From Glutamicibacter uratoxydans (GTDB taxonomy: Bacteria; Actinomycetota; Actinomycetes; Actinomycetales; Micrococcaceae), in the NCBI RefSeq assembly GCF_006539925.1, contig NZ_BJNY01000012.1:1-64000 (forward strand): a DNA stretch of 64,000 bases, read 5' to 3'. Below, one piece after another: positions 57,134 to 64,000 of this stretch. Each line of letters starts with the position of its first letter. The first letter of the stretch is position 1. A program made the position numbers and the translations under genes. The notes beneath the pieces are model-generated. The model saw only the letters and a program-made list of their open reading frames with translations, was not told the DNA's origin and made no database searches.

Positions 57134-57598
57134 CTAGGCACTTTGCTGCGCAAACTCCAGCGCTTGAAGCGCCGATGCCAGCAACGATTCATCTCCGCCG
57201 GTACGCAGATTGACGCTTCGCTGGAAATCTTCAATAGCCTCATTTCGGTTGCCCAATACGAGGTGAACCTTGCCGCGATGCTGGACCATGAACGCTTCGC
57301 TTCGCGTGCCCTGTGCCAGCTTCACCAGCTTGTTGTACTCCGCCAAGGCTTCGTCGGCTCTCCCAAGATCCCGCAGGCAATCGGCGCTCAAAGCGCGCAC
57401 TCGAAGGGTTTGCTCTTCCCTACTTAGCATCCGAAGTGCCCGAGCGGGATCTCCCAGCCATAACGCCTCGATCGCCAGCGCCAATGGGTCGTCTTTCATG
57501 CCCTCGCGAAAGAGCCCGACATCAGTAATGCGGGGACGAAGGTCTTTCCCGCTCAGAATCCATCCTGGGCCCGCAGCGACATCGTGAATTATTGGCAT
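57134..57598 (-). CDS. Tetratricopeptide-repeat-like protein
   Basis: A 154-aa cytoplasmic protein with about two to three TPR-like helical pairs (DPARALRMLSREE, LGRADEALAEYNKLV, LGNRNEAIEDFQRSV). TPRs mediate protein contacts; partners are unknown. It is divergent from accA, with a shared gap of about 200 nt. Confidence 0.6.
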   Translation of the reverse strand: MPIIHDVAAGPGWILSGKDLRPRITDVGLFREGMKDDPLALAIEALWLGDPARALRMLSREEQTLRVRALSADCLRDLGRADEALAEYNKLVKLAQGTRSEAFMVQHRGKVHLVLGNRNEAIEDFQRSVNLRTGGDESLLASALQALEFAQQSA

Positions 57599-57796
57599 AC
57601 ACCGATCCTAGGCAGGCAAACCGAGCCCAGCAGAAGTTTACGGAGGCACTCGCACTCCACCGGGAAGATACTTTTGTAGGAAACCTCCAAAATTTTACGG
57701 CTAACACCCCAGTTTGAGCGGTTAACTACATATAGTTCCCACAAAAACGATAGGCTCCTAGGTGAGAAACTCTAATTTTTGAAGACAAGGTCAACG

Positions 57797-59587
57797 ATGA
57801 ATCCATTGACGAAGGTGCTGATCGCCAACCGTGGCGAAATTGCTGTGCGCATTATTCGCGCCGCCCGCGACGAAGGGATCGAGTCGGTTGCGGTCTACGC
57901 AGACTCCGACCGCGATGCCCTGCACGTCCGCTTGGCTGATGAAGCCTATGCACTGGGCGGCACCACCGCAGCAGAATCGTACCTTCGCATTGAGAAGATC
58001 CTGGATGCCGCAGAGCGCTCCGGCGCCGACGCCATCCACCCGGGCTACGGCTTCCTCTCCGAGAACGCCGAATTTGCGCAGGCTGTCATCGATGCGGGCC
58101 TGACCTGGATCGGCCCTTCCCCTGAGGCCATCGACAAGCTGGGCGACAAGGTCAAGGCCCGCCACATTGCAGAGAAGGTCGGCGCTCCTCTGGTTCCTGG
58201 CACCAAGGATCCCGTGGCTTCGGCCGAAGAGGTCTACGCCTTCGCCGACGAGCACGGCCTGCCGCTGGCCATCAAGGCCGCCTACGGCGGCGGCGGACGA
58301 GGCATCAAGGTCGTCCGCAACCGCGAAGAGATCGGCGAACTCTACGAGTCCGCAGTGCGCGAAGCGGTAGCGGCCTTCGGCCGTGGCGAATGCTTCATCG
58401 AGCGCTTCCTTGATGCGCCGCGCCATGTGGAAACCCAGTGCCTGGCAGACACCCACGGCAACGTGGTCGTCGTCTCCACCCGCGACTGCTCGCTGCAGCG
58501 CCGCAACCAGAAGCTCGTCGAAGAGGCGCCAGCTCCATACTTGAGCGAAGAGCAGGTTGCCCGGCTCTACGAGTCCTCCAAGGCCATCCTGCGCGAAGCA
58601 CAGTACAACGGCGCGGGCACCTGCGAGTTCCTTGTCGGGCAGGACGGCGTCATCTCCTTCCTCGAAGTCAACACCCGCTTGCAGGTTGAGCACCCGGTAT
58701 CGGAAGAAATCTCCGGCCTAGACCTGGTCCGCGAGCAGTTCCGCATCGCCCGCGGCGAAGAGCTGGGCTACGAGGATCCAGCACTGCGCGGCCACTCCTT
58801 CGAATTCCGCATCAACGGTGAGGATGCAGGCCGAGGCTTCATGCCAACTCCGGGCACCATCTCCAAGATGAACCTGCCTTCGGGTCCCGGCGTCCGCGTC
58901 GACTCGGGCATCGAGCAGGGCGAAAGCGTCTCCGGCAATTTCGACTCGATGATCGCCAAGCTGATCGTGACCGGCCCAACCCGACAGATTGCCGCCGCTC
59001 GCGCACGCCGCGCCCTGGAAGAGTTCCAGATCGAAGGCATGGCCACCGTGCTGCCATTCCACCGCGCAGTGATGAGCGACCCGGCCTTCGTTCCGGCAGA
59101 AGGGCCGTTCCGGGTCCACACCCGCTGGATCGAGACCGAATTCGACACCTTCATCGCGCCTCACCCGTTCCCAACCGAGCAGGCCGAGGAAGAAGACAAC
59201 GAGCGCACATCCGTCACCGTAGAGGTTGGCGGCAAGCGCTTGGAAGTCACCCTTCCTGCATCACTGGGTTCAGTGTCTTCGAACCACAGTGCCGACAAGG
59301 CAGGCGCTGCAGCCAAGAAGAAGCGCAAGCCGGGCCGCAAGGCCGCTGGAGCCGCCGGCGGCAACTCCGCTGAGCTGCGCTCCCCGATGCAGGGCACCAT
59401 CGTGAAGGTTGCCGTGGAGAATGGCGCCGAGGTAGCCGAGGGCGACTTGATCGTGGTCCTCGAAGCCATGAAAATGGAACAGCCGATCACCGCCCACCGC
59501 GACGGCGTAGTCTCCGGCCTGGAAGTCACCCCAGGCGAGACCCTCTCGTCTGGCGCTGTGATCGCAACCATCGATGATGCGAAGTAA
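57797..59587 (+). CDS. accA: Acyl-CoA carboxylase alpha subunit (biotin carboxylase + BCCP)
   Basis: A 596-aa fusion. The N-terminal biotin carboxylase has an ATP-grasp core ([34 protein letters not shown]). A linker and a C-terminal biotinyl carrier domain follow, with the modified lysine in EAMKMEQP about 30 residues before the end. The Lys-rich stretch KKKRKPGRK precedes the carrier. The ATG at 57797 follows AAGG at 6 nt; a TTG 18 nt upstream is in frame but less likely. BirA at 17.3 kb should biotinylate it. AccD and AccE are 37 kb away. The symbol marks the role as actinobacterial alpha subunit, not E. coli AccA. Confidence 0.93.
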   Translation: MNPLTKVLIANRGEIAVRIIRAARDEGIESVAVYADSDRDALHVRLADEAYALGGTTAAESYLRIEKILDAAERSGADAIHPGYGFLSENAEFAQAVIDAGLTWIGPSPEAIDKLGDKVKARHIAEKVGAPLVPGTKDPVASAEEVYAFADEHGLPLAIKAAYGGGGRGIKVVRNREEIGELYESAVREAVAAFGRGECFIERFLDAPRHVETQCLADTHGNVVVVSTRDCSLQRRNQKLVEEAPAPYLSEEQVARLYESSKAILREAQYNGAGTCEFLVGQDGVISFLEVNTRLQVEHPVSEEISGLDLVREQFRIARGEELGYEDPALRGHSFEFRINGEDAGRGFMPTPGTISKMNLPSGPGVRVDSGIEQGESVSGNFDSMIAKLIVTGPTRQIAAARARRALEEFQIEGMATVLPFHRAVMSDPAFVPAEGPFRVHTRWIETEFDTFIAPHPFPTEQAEEEDNERTSVTVEVGGKRLEVTLPASLGSVSSNHSADKAGAAAKKKRKPGRKAAGAAGGNSAELRSPMQGTIVKVAVENGAEVAEGDLIVVLEAMKMEQPITAHRDGVVSGLEVTPGETLSSGAVIATIDDAK

Positions 59588-59609
59588 GCGCTAGCAGCTG
59601 CACATCACG

Positions 59610-59653
59610 GCAACGGGGTTCTGCTCAATTGAGCAGAACCCCGTTGCTGTTTT
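59610..59653 (+). terminator. Terminator after accA
   Basis: A 17-bp perfect stem (59610-59626 with 59631-59647) around AATT, followed by TGTTTT. The whole element is nearly a single palindrome. Confidence 0.88.
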
Positions 59654-59987
59654 CCGCAGTCACGACTGGGCTCGGTACTTGTCGTGATCTCTAATCCGTC
59701 AAAACTTTTTTGAATGTCAGCCACCAGCAGCCAGCCATGCCACGGCCAGGACGTTATCGCTGTGCATCAGGTTTCTTTGAAGCAGTGGAAGGCATGTTTG
59801 AGATGAAGTGAGCCGTTCAGTCGTGAAATCTGATTGGTCAACAATGCGTCCCCACGAACCTGGTGAAACACTCTCCTCAGCGTAATTACAGGTTGTGTTC
59901 TCGGTAACCTATGGGACAGACAGACAAGCACAATCCATTGAATGAGTCAGGAAGTCGCAGATATCAGTTCGTAATTCACATATTTTC
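59654..59987. other. Gap without a supported gene
   Basis: About 330 nt with mixed base composition between the accA terminator and a small membrane protein gene. No frame with a ribosome binding site, tRNA-like fold or strong repeat was seen. The part near 59846-59930 has no obvious coding meaning. Confidence 0.5.
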
Positions 59988-60392
59988 TCAACGATGCCTC
60001 TGCTGATAAATCGCAATAGCAGCTCGTCTGGAAGCAACGCCGGTTTGCGCCGCACCCATTGCCCAGATCGCTAAAACTGCAAGCAGCGCAACAACGACTA
60101 TGGCGAATTGGCTTACTGCCAGCTGAGCGATTTCCAGCTCGCCGACTGCAAGAAGAATACTCACCATTACAGCGATAGCGGCAACACTTAGTGGCATAAA
60201 AAGGGAGAACGCTCTCGCACTTCCTTCCTTGAATTCAGCTGAAGCCAAGAGCCGTTCTACGGCACCGTCCATGGGGCTTTCCCCAAGCCCTTGGAGATGC
60301 TGATTCACGGCGTAAACCTGTCTTTCAGTAAAGCGTTCCGGCCTGGGTTTCCTGATTCTTCCCAGCAAGAGGGTGCCTTTCTGGCTGTTCAC
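59988..60392 (-). CDS. Hypothetical two-helix membrane protein
   Basis: A 134-aa protein with a basic cytoplasmic N-terminal half (residues 1-60) and two transmembrane helices (about 65-85 and 95-115). No family was recognised. Ribosome binding site AAGGA-like sequence precedes the ATG. Confidence 0.5.
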   Translation of the reverse strand: MNSQKGTLLLGRIRKPRPERFTERQVYAVNQHLQGLGESPMDGAVERLLASAEFKEGSARAFSLFMPLSVAAIAVMVSILLAVGELEIAQLAVSQFAIVVVALLAVLAIWAMGAAQTGVASRRAAIAIYQQRHR

Positions 60393-60469
60393 TGTCGGAT
60401 TTTCCTTCAGGGACTAATACCTTCGTTCGCAGTCCCAAGTCACTTTAAGTGCTGGTTTCAGCCAGCTCA

Positions 60470-60961
60470 CTACTCAATGCCAATGCTTGAAAGAAGCTCG
60501 TTGACTACTTGAGTCTTTGATTGGGTGTATGCGTCCCAGTTCTCAGTCGATCCAGCGGCTTCTCTTTTGATCGACAAGTACTTGGCACGTGCACTGGCAC
60601 TTTCGCGCAGGAGATCGCGAAATGCGATTCGACGAGTCCACCGTCGGGAGTCGATCTGGACGATGTGAATGATGCTTTGCCGATTCTGTCTGGAAGGCAA
60701 ACTTAACCAGCAATGGTCTGGGAAGTTTCCTTCGAGATCATACCCATGTGCTTTGAGTTCTTGGGCAAGCAGTTGAATCCGTTGCGGTTCAACGCCAATA
60801 AGAATGTCAACGACATCCTTAGCCGGCATCTGCGGTACCGATGTTGAGCCTATATGCTCCAGTTTTGCTTCGCCGACGAGCGGCACCAGTTCCGTGATTT
60901 CCCTCTGCGCGCGCTCACGCCATTGTTCCCATTGACTTTCATGAAGAATCACCTTGTCCAT
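60470..60961 (-). CDS. GrpB/UPF0157 nucleotidyltransferase-like protein
   Basis: A 163-aa GrpB-family protein. The family start motif EHIGSTSVPQMPAKDVVDILIGV is complete, with the Gly-Ser/Asp-x-Asp geometry of the nucleotidyltransferase superfamily. Function in cells is unknown. Confidence 0.85.
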   Translation of the reverse strand: MDKVILHESQWEQWRERAQREITELVPLVGEAKLEHIGSTSVPQMPAKDVVDILIGVEPQRIQLLAQELKAHGYDLEGNFPDHCWLSLPSRQNRQSIIHIVQIDSRRWTRRIAFRDLLRESASARAKYLSIKREAAGSTENWDAYTQSKTQVVNELLSSIGIE

Positions 60962-61075
60962 GTTTCAACACTAGCCACTCAGACAACCCACCTTCGGCTT
61001 CATGTCCTTTTGACTCCATAAAAGAATAGTGGTCATCCCGCAGTCCAATTTCTGTTTTGCTTGGCACAGCCAGCC

Positions 61076-61105
61076 TTGCACAGTATCTGCCGCTGCCTCT
61101 ATAGA
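61076..61105 (+). promoter_or_regulatory. Promoter with likely leaderless transcript
   Basis: TTGCAC (61076-61081) and TATAGA (61100-61105) are 18 nt apart. The -10 box ends 8 nt before the ATG at 61114, so transcription would begin at or next to the start codon. Confidence 0.5.
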
Positions 61106-61113
61106 CTCAACCC

Positions 61114-61611
61114 ATGCGCTACGTTTTGATTCTTTCCGGTACGGCGATCATCATCGCCTACAGCCTGTACGGCATGTTCGTGATCAATGACTTCGCGGTG
61201 GCCGCCGCCAGTGGCGTCCCCATTGAAACTGCCATCGCAGAACTGAGGGCTGCCGGTCAGAACTACAGCAAATTGGACGGATTTGGGTTTGCGGCGATAG
61301 GCGTACTTCTGGCTGTGGCATGGAGCCTGCTGGCAATTCTGGGCCGCAAGAATTACCGAGGGCATACGCTGCTGCTGTTCTGGGCTGGAATTCTCTTCTT
61401 GGGAGCGCCGGCTTATTTCTTTGCGGCGTTCGGTAATCTTAATTCCGTCGGCGACACCTTCTACGACTGGTATCCCGATGCAGCCTTCGAGTATGAATGG
61501 CCGATGTATCTGGCAAGCGCCCTCGCCTTGCTCCCCGCAGCCGGTGCAACCATTGCCGCCCTGCTCCACAAGCGGGATCCTCAGGTTCCCCCGGCAGCGG
61601 CTACTGCTTAG
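61114..61611 (+). CDS. Hypothetical four-helix membrane protein
   Basis: A 165-aa membrane protein with four hydrophobic segments (about residues 2-24, 60-82, 90-110 and 133-153). No family was recognised. It overlaps the convergent Rossmann-fold gene by 11 nt at the 3' ends. Confidence 0.6.
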   Translation: MRYVLILSGTAIIIAYSLYGMFVINDFAVAAASGVPIETAIAELRAAGQNYSKLDGFGFAAIGVLLAVAWSLLAILGRKNYRGHTLLLFWAGILFLGAPAYFFAAFGNLNSVGDTFYDWYPDAAFEYEWPMYLASALALLPAAGATIAALLHKRDPQVPPAAATA

Positions 61612-62341
61612 CTAGCCAATCCGTATAGGTTTCTGCTGCCAGCCGCGCGTTTGAATCCGGAAGGATTCCCCCTTCCCGCATGGCCTTGCCCATAGCTCCC
61701 GGCAAAGGGACTTCTACGATCTTCGGCGACTGCCCCTGCTTAGCCAGATACTGCGCAAAGAGATCCGGCATCCATTCTTCCTGCGGACCCGCAAGATCCT
61801 GGACAATTCCCGCCGCAGGCTGCCCGGCCAATTGCGCCAACGCTTGCGCAACTTCGCTTCCAGCTACCGGTTGCAGGCGCATCTTCGGAGCCACCTGGAT
61901 CGGCCCGGCAGACAAGCGTCCGATATTCTGGCCGACGAACTCATGGAACTGGGTAGTCCGCAGCAGGGTGTAGCCGCCGGGCAGCACTCGCAGCATCCGT
62001 TCTTGCACCGCCTTGCCGGCGTAGTATCCGGAGTCGATGGCCGCGGCGCCGACGATGGAAAGCGCAACATGGTTCTGTACCCCGATTTCCCGTCCGACAA
62101 TGAGCAGGTTCGCTGTCGACTGGCTGAAATACTTCATCGAACTCGACACGCTGGTGGTTGAGGAGCCAGAGACGTCAATGACTGCCTGGCAGTCGACCAG
62201 CCATTGGCGCACGGAGTTCTCATTGGTCAGGTCGCAGCCCGCAGACCGGGACAAGATCAGCGCCTCATGCCCTGCGTCCTCCACCGCCTGGACAACCTGT
62301 TTTCCAATCACTCCGGTTCCGCCTGCAACTGCGATGCGCAC
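61601..62341 (-). CDS. Atypical SDR / NmrA-like NAD(P)-binding protein
   Basis: A 246-aa Rossmann-fold protein with GGTGVIG at the start and an extended NAD(P)-binding layout. It lacks a clear YxxxK active site (the relevant region reads SGYYAGKAVQE, which keeps Y and K in a different context). It could be a sugar-nucleotide or quinone-related reductase or a redox sensor. Confidence 0.75.
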   Translation of the reverse strand: MRIAVAGGTGVIGKQVVQAVEDAGHEALILSRSAGCDLTNENSVRQWLVDCQAVIDVSGSSTTSVSSSMKYFSQSTANLLIVGREIGVQNHVALSIVGAAAIDSGYYAGKAVQERMLRVLPGGYTLLRTTQFHEFVGQNIGRLSAGPIQVAPKMRLQPVAGSEVAQALAQLAGQPAAGIVQDLAGPQEEWMPDLFAQYLAKQGQSPKIVEVPLPGAMGKAMREGGILPDSNARLAAETYTDWLAKQ

Positions 62342-62527
62342 TGCGCTGCCCTCCCCTTGAATCCATGGCCGTGTCTAGTGCCAATGCTTGCACGTTCGCA
62401 CGCGCCAGGTAAGGGCTCGCCCGTGTCTTCACCGCGGGTTTTCAGGATCTGCCAACGGTACATGCCTATCCCTTGCCGAACCAGTGGCTTAGGCTGGCGT
62501 GAGAAGCGCACACACAAGGAGGCATGA

Positions 62528-63325
62528 ATGCTGCAGATTGATCTGACCGGAAAAACCGCTATCGTCACTGGATCTACAGCCGGCATCGGATTTGCCATCG
62601 CCAGCAATCTGGCCGATGCAGGGGCCACTGTCATCATCAATGGACGTTCGGAGGGCAGCGTCGGCAAGGCAGTTGACGCGATGCTGGCAGAAACACCGAA
62701 GCGAAAGCTCCACGGCATCGCAGCGGACGTCACGACCGCCGAGGGCGCAGCGGCACTGGTTGAACAGGCCGGAGCCGTGGACATCCTCGTCAACAACCTC
62801 GGGATCTTCGGGGCCGCCGAGCCATTGGAAATCAGCGACGATCAGTGGCTGCGCTACTTTGAGGTCAATGTGCTCTCAGCAGTGCGCCTGACCCGGCTGC
62901 TTCTGCCCGGTATGCAGGAGCGCGGCTGGGGCCGCATCTTGAATATCGCCAGCGACTCAGCCACGGTGATCCCGGCAGAGATGATCCACTACGGAGTTTC
63001 CAAGACCGCACTGCTGGGCGTTTCGCGCGGTTTCGCCAAGGCAGCCGCGGGCACCGGCGTCACCGTCAATTCAGTCATTGCTGGCCCCACCCATACCCCT
63101 GGCGTCGAAGACTTCGTCTATCAGCTGGTCAGCAAGGACCTGCCATGGGAGCAGGCGCAGCGCGAGTTCATGAAGCTGCACCGCCCGCAGTCGCTTATCC
63201 AGCGCCTGATCGAACCGGTGGAGATTGCCAACATGGTCGCCTATCTTGCCTCGGACCTAGCCTCTGCAACCACCGGCGGCGCACTGCGCGTCGACGGCGG
63301 CTACGTAGATTCCATCCTTCCCTAG
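62528..63325 (+). CDS. SDR-family oxidoreductase
   Basis: A 265-aa classical SDR with TGSTAGIG, NNLG, the Ser in IASDSA and the YGVSK catalytic motif. It resembles 3-oxoacyl-ACP reductase-like or hydroxy-acid dehydrogenases; the substrate is unassigned. AAGGAGG is placed well for the ATG at 62528; an out-of-frame ATG 4 nt earlier (ATGAATG) should not be used. Confidence 0.87.
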   Translation: MLQIDLTGKTAIVTGSTAGIGFAIASNLADAGATVIINGRSEGSVGKAVDAMLAETPKRKLHGIAADVTTAEGAAALVEQAGAVDILVNNLGIFGAAEPLEISDDQWLRYFEVNVLSAVRLTRLLLPGMQERGWGRILNIASDSATVIPAEMIHYGVSKTALLGVSRGFAKAAAGTGVTVNSVIAGPTHTPGVEDFVYQLVSKDLPWEQAQREFMKLHRPQSLIQRLIEPVEIANMVAYLASDLASATTGGALRVDGGYVDSILP

Positions 63326-63332
63326 CACGCAG

Positions 63333-63384
63333 AAAACAGCGATGGCCGTGCTCCCCTTGCCAGAGGTGCACGGCCATCGCTGTT
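63333..63384. terminator. Bidirectional terminator between SDR and MFS genes
   Basis: A perfect 17-bp stem (63335-63351 with 63368-63384) around a 16-nt loop. AAAA before it gives a T-run for the minus-strand MFS gene; on the plus strand only TT follows. Confidence 0.85.
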
Positions 63385-63405
63385 ATCGAGCAGTACTTCG
63401 ATCAG

Positions 63406-64000
63406 CTAGTCGACGAAGTTCTCAAGATCTACATCGCTGGTGTCGCGGGTCAGGAACAGGGCCACCAAGGTCAACACCGCTGCGACGGCCAGGTAGATGC
63501 CGACGCCCAGGGTGTTGCCGCCGCCGGCGTTCCAGAGCGCAATGGCCACGAAGGAAGCTGGCGCCGCGCCGATGACCGATGACAGGTTGTAGGCCACGGC
63601 AGAACCGGTGTAGCGGACATTGGACGGGAAGAGCTCTGGCAGGTAGGCGGCCATCGGGCCGAAGGTCAGGCCCATGAGCGTGAAGCCCACAATCAGGCCG
63701 ACCATGGCGGCTGCTTGGCCCGGGCCGAAGAACAAGGTCCAGGTGGCGCCGAAGACCAAGATGCCGGCAGTGACCCAGATCAGGAACTTGCGGCGTCCGA
63801 ACTTTTCAGCCAACGGGCCGGAGACCACGGTGAAGATGCCGAAGAAGACAACGCCGATGATCAGCATGGTCAAGAAGACCGGGCGGTCGATGCCCAGGCC
63901 CGGGACGAACGCCGCCGCGTCGAAGGCCTTGCCCTTGGCTTCTGCCGCCGCACGGGCTACCTCCGCAGAGGCTGGCGCGGTTCCGTAGGTCAGGGTGAAG
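63406..64000 (-). CDS. MFS transporter, metabolite:proton symporter (MHS) type, partial
   Basis: The last 198 residues of a major facilitator transporter; the N-terminus lies beyond the window. Helices 8-12 are visible, with the EKFGRRKFLIW loop and GFTLMGLTFGPMAAYLPELFPSNVRYTGSAVAYNLSSVIG, the conserved block of the MHS/shikimate-like family. Substrates of that family are organic acids, shikimate or betaines; none can be assigned. Confidence 0.82.
   Translation of the reverse strand, partial: FTLTYGTAPASAEVARAAAEAKGKAFDAAAFVPGLGIDRPVFLTMLIIGVVFFGIFTVVSGPLAEKFGRRKFLIWVTAGILVFGATWTLFFGPGQAAAMVGLIVGFTLMGLTFGPMAAYLPELFPSNVRYTGSAVAYNLSSVIGAAPASFVAIALWNAGGGNTLGVGIYLAVAAVLTLVALFLTRDTSDVDLENFVD

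Noticed and set aside
59840-59940. Possible insertion-sequence relic after accA
   Set aside because: The stretch seemed reminiscent of IS flanks, but no transposase fragment or inverted repeat supports it.

Overview
The window looks like chromosome from a high-GC actinobacterium of the Micrococcaceae (Arthrobacter/Glutamicibacter-like). The evidence is the high G+C of the core genes, acyl-CoA carboxylase subunits of the actinobacterial alpha/beta/epsilon type, a long actinobacterial LigA, many GTG/TTG starts, possible leaderless genes, and a kinase/FHA/Fn3/MoxR/DUF58 cluster typical of Actinobacteria. Genus-level assignment is inference. No rRNA, tRNA, CRISPR array, integrase or transposase gene was found.

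Layout. 0-2.6 kb: a lipoprotein-type penicillin-binding protein and a GNAT acetyltransferase. 2.8-10.1 kb: an amino-sugar operon with a ROK regulator, a sugar ABC importer, a cytoplasmic GH3 N-acetylhexosaminidase, NagB and an SRPBCC protein. 10.1-19.1 kb, mainly minus strand: an anchored protein of unknown function, a PAP2-like membrane protein, an inositol-phosphatase-like enzyme, LigA, a coupled PH-domain/adenylate cyclase/PP2C operon, BirA and an SDR. 19.3-21.1 kb: acyl-CoA carboxylase beta and epsilon.

21.2-25.7 kb is an AT-rich insertion of about 4.5 kb. A 30-nt direct repeat (29/30 identical) bounds it and duplicates exactly the last nine codons and stop of the neighbouring FHA gene. 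It carries a two-gene FtsX-type ABC transporter and, upstream, an unrecognised 65-aa two-cysteine peptide gene with a good ribosome binding site.

25.7-43.1 kb is one minus-strand cluster: a 2115-aa Fn3/Ig-like surface protein, MoxR ATPase, DUF58, transglutaminase-like membrane protein, RDD-FHA, PP2C, FHA, Ser/Thr kinase and FHA-helical protein. It resembles the PFNA cluster named in bifidobacteria. Most junctions are ATGA, GTGA or TGATG overlaps. The transglutaminase-like protein lacks the catalytic Cys and Asp.

43.3-57.6 kb: RidA, a DUF885 hydrolase, a VOC protein, a DUF2975-like protein, a glutamate/dicarboxylate symporter with substituted sodium-site residues, a TetR-MMPL-Maf operon with tandem operators over the TetR promoter, a lipoprotein/glutathionylspermidine-synthase pair, and several small accessory genes. 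57.8-64 kb: acyl-CoA carboxylase alpha (biotin carboxylase/BCCP), small accessory genes, GrpB, two Rossmann-fold proteins and the C-terminal part of an MFS transporter cut by the window edge.

Functional links: BirA would biotinylate the AccA carrier domain, which works with AccD/AccE 37 kb away. The importer, GH3 enzyme and NagB form part of an amino-sugar catabolic route; the GlcNAc kinase and NagA deacetylase it needs are not in this window. Two separate signalling modules (cAMP/PP2C and kinase/PP2C/FHA) flank the acc genes.
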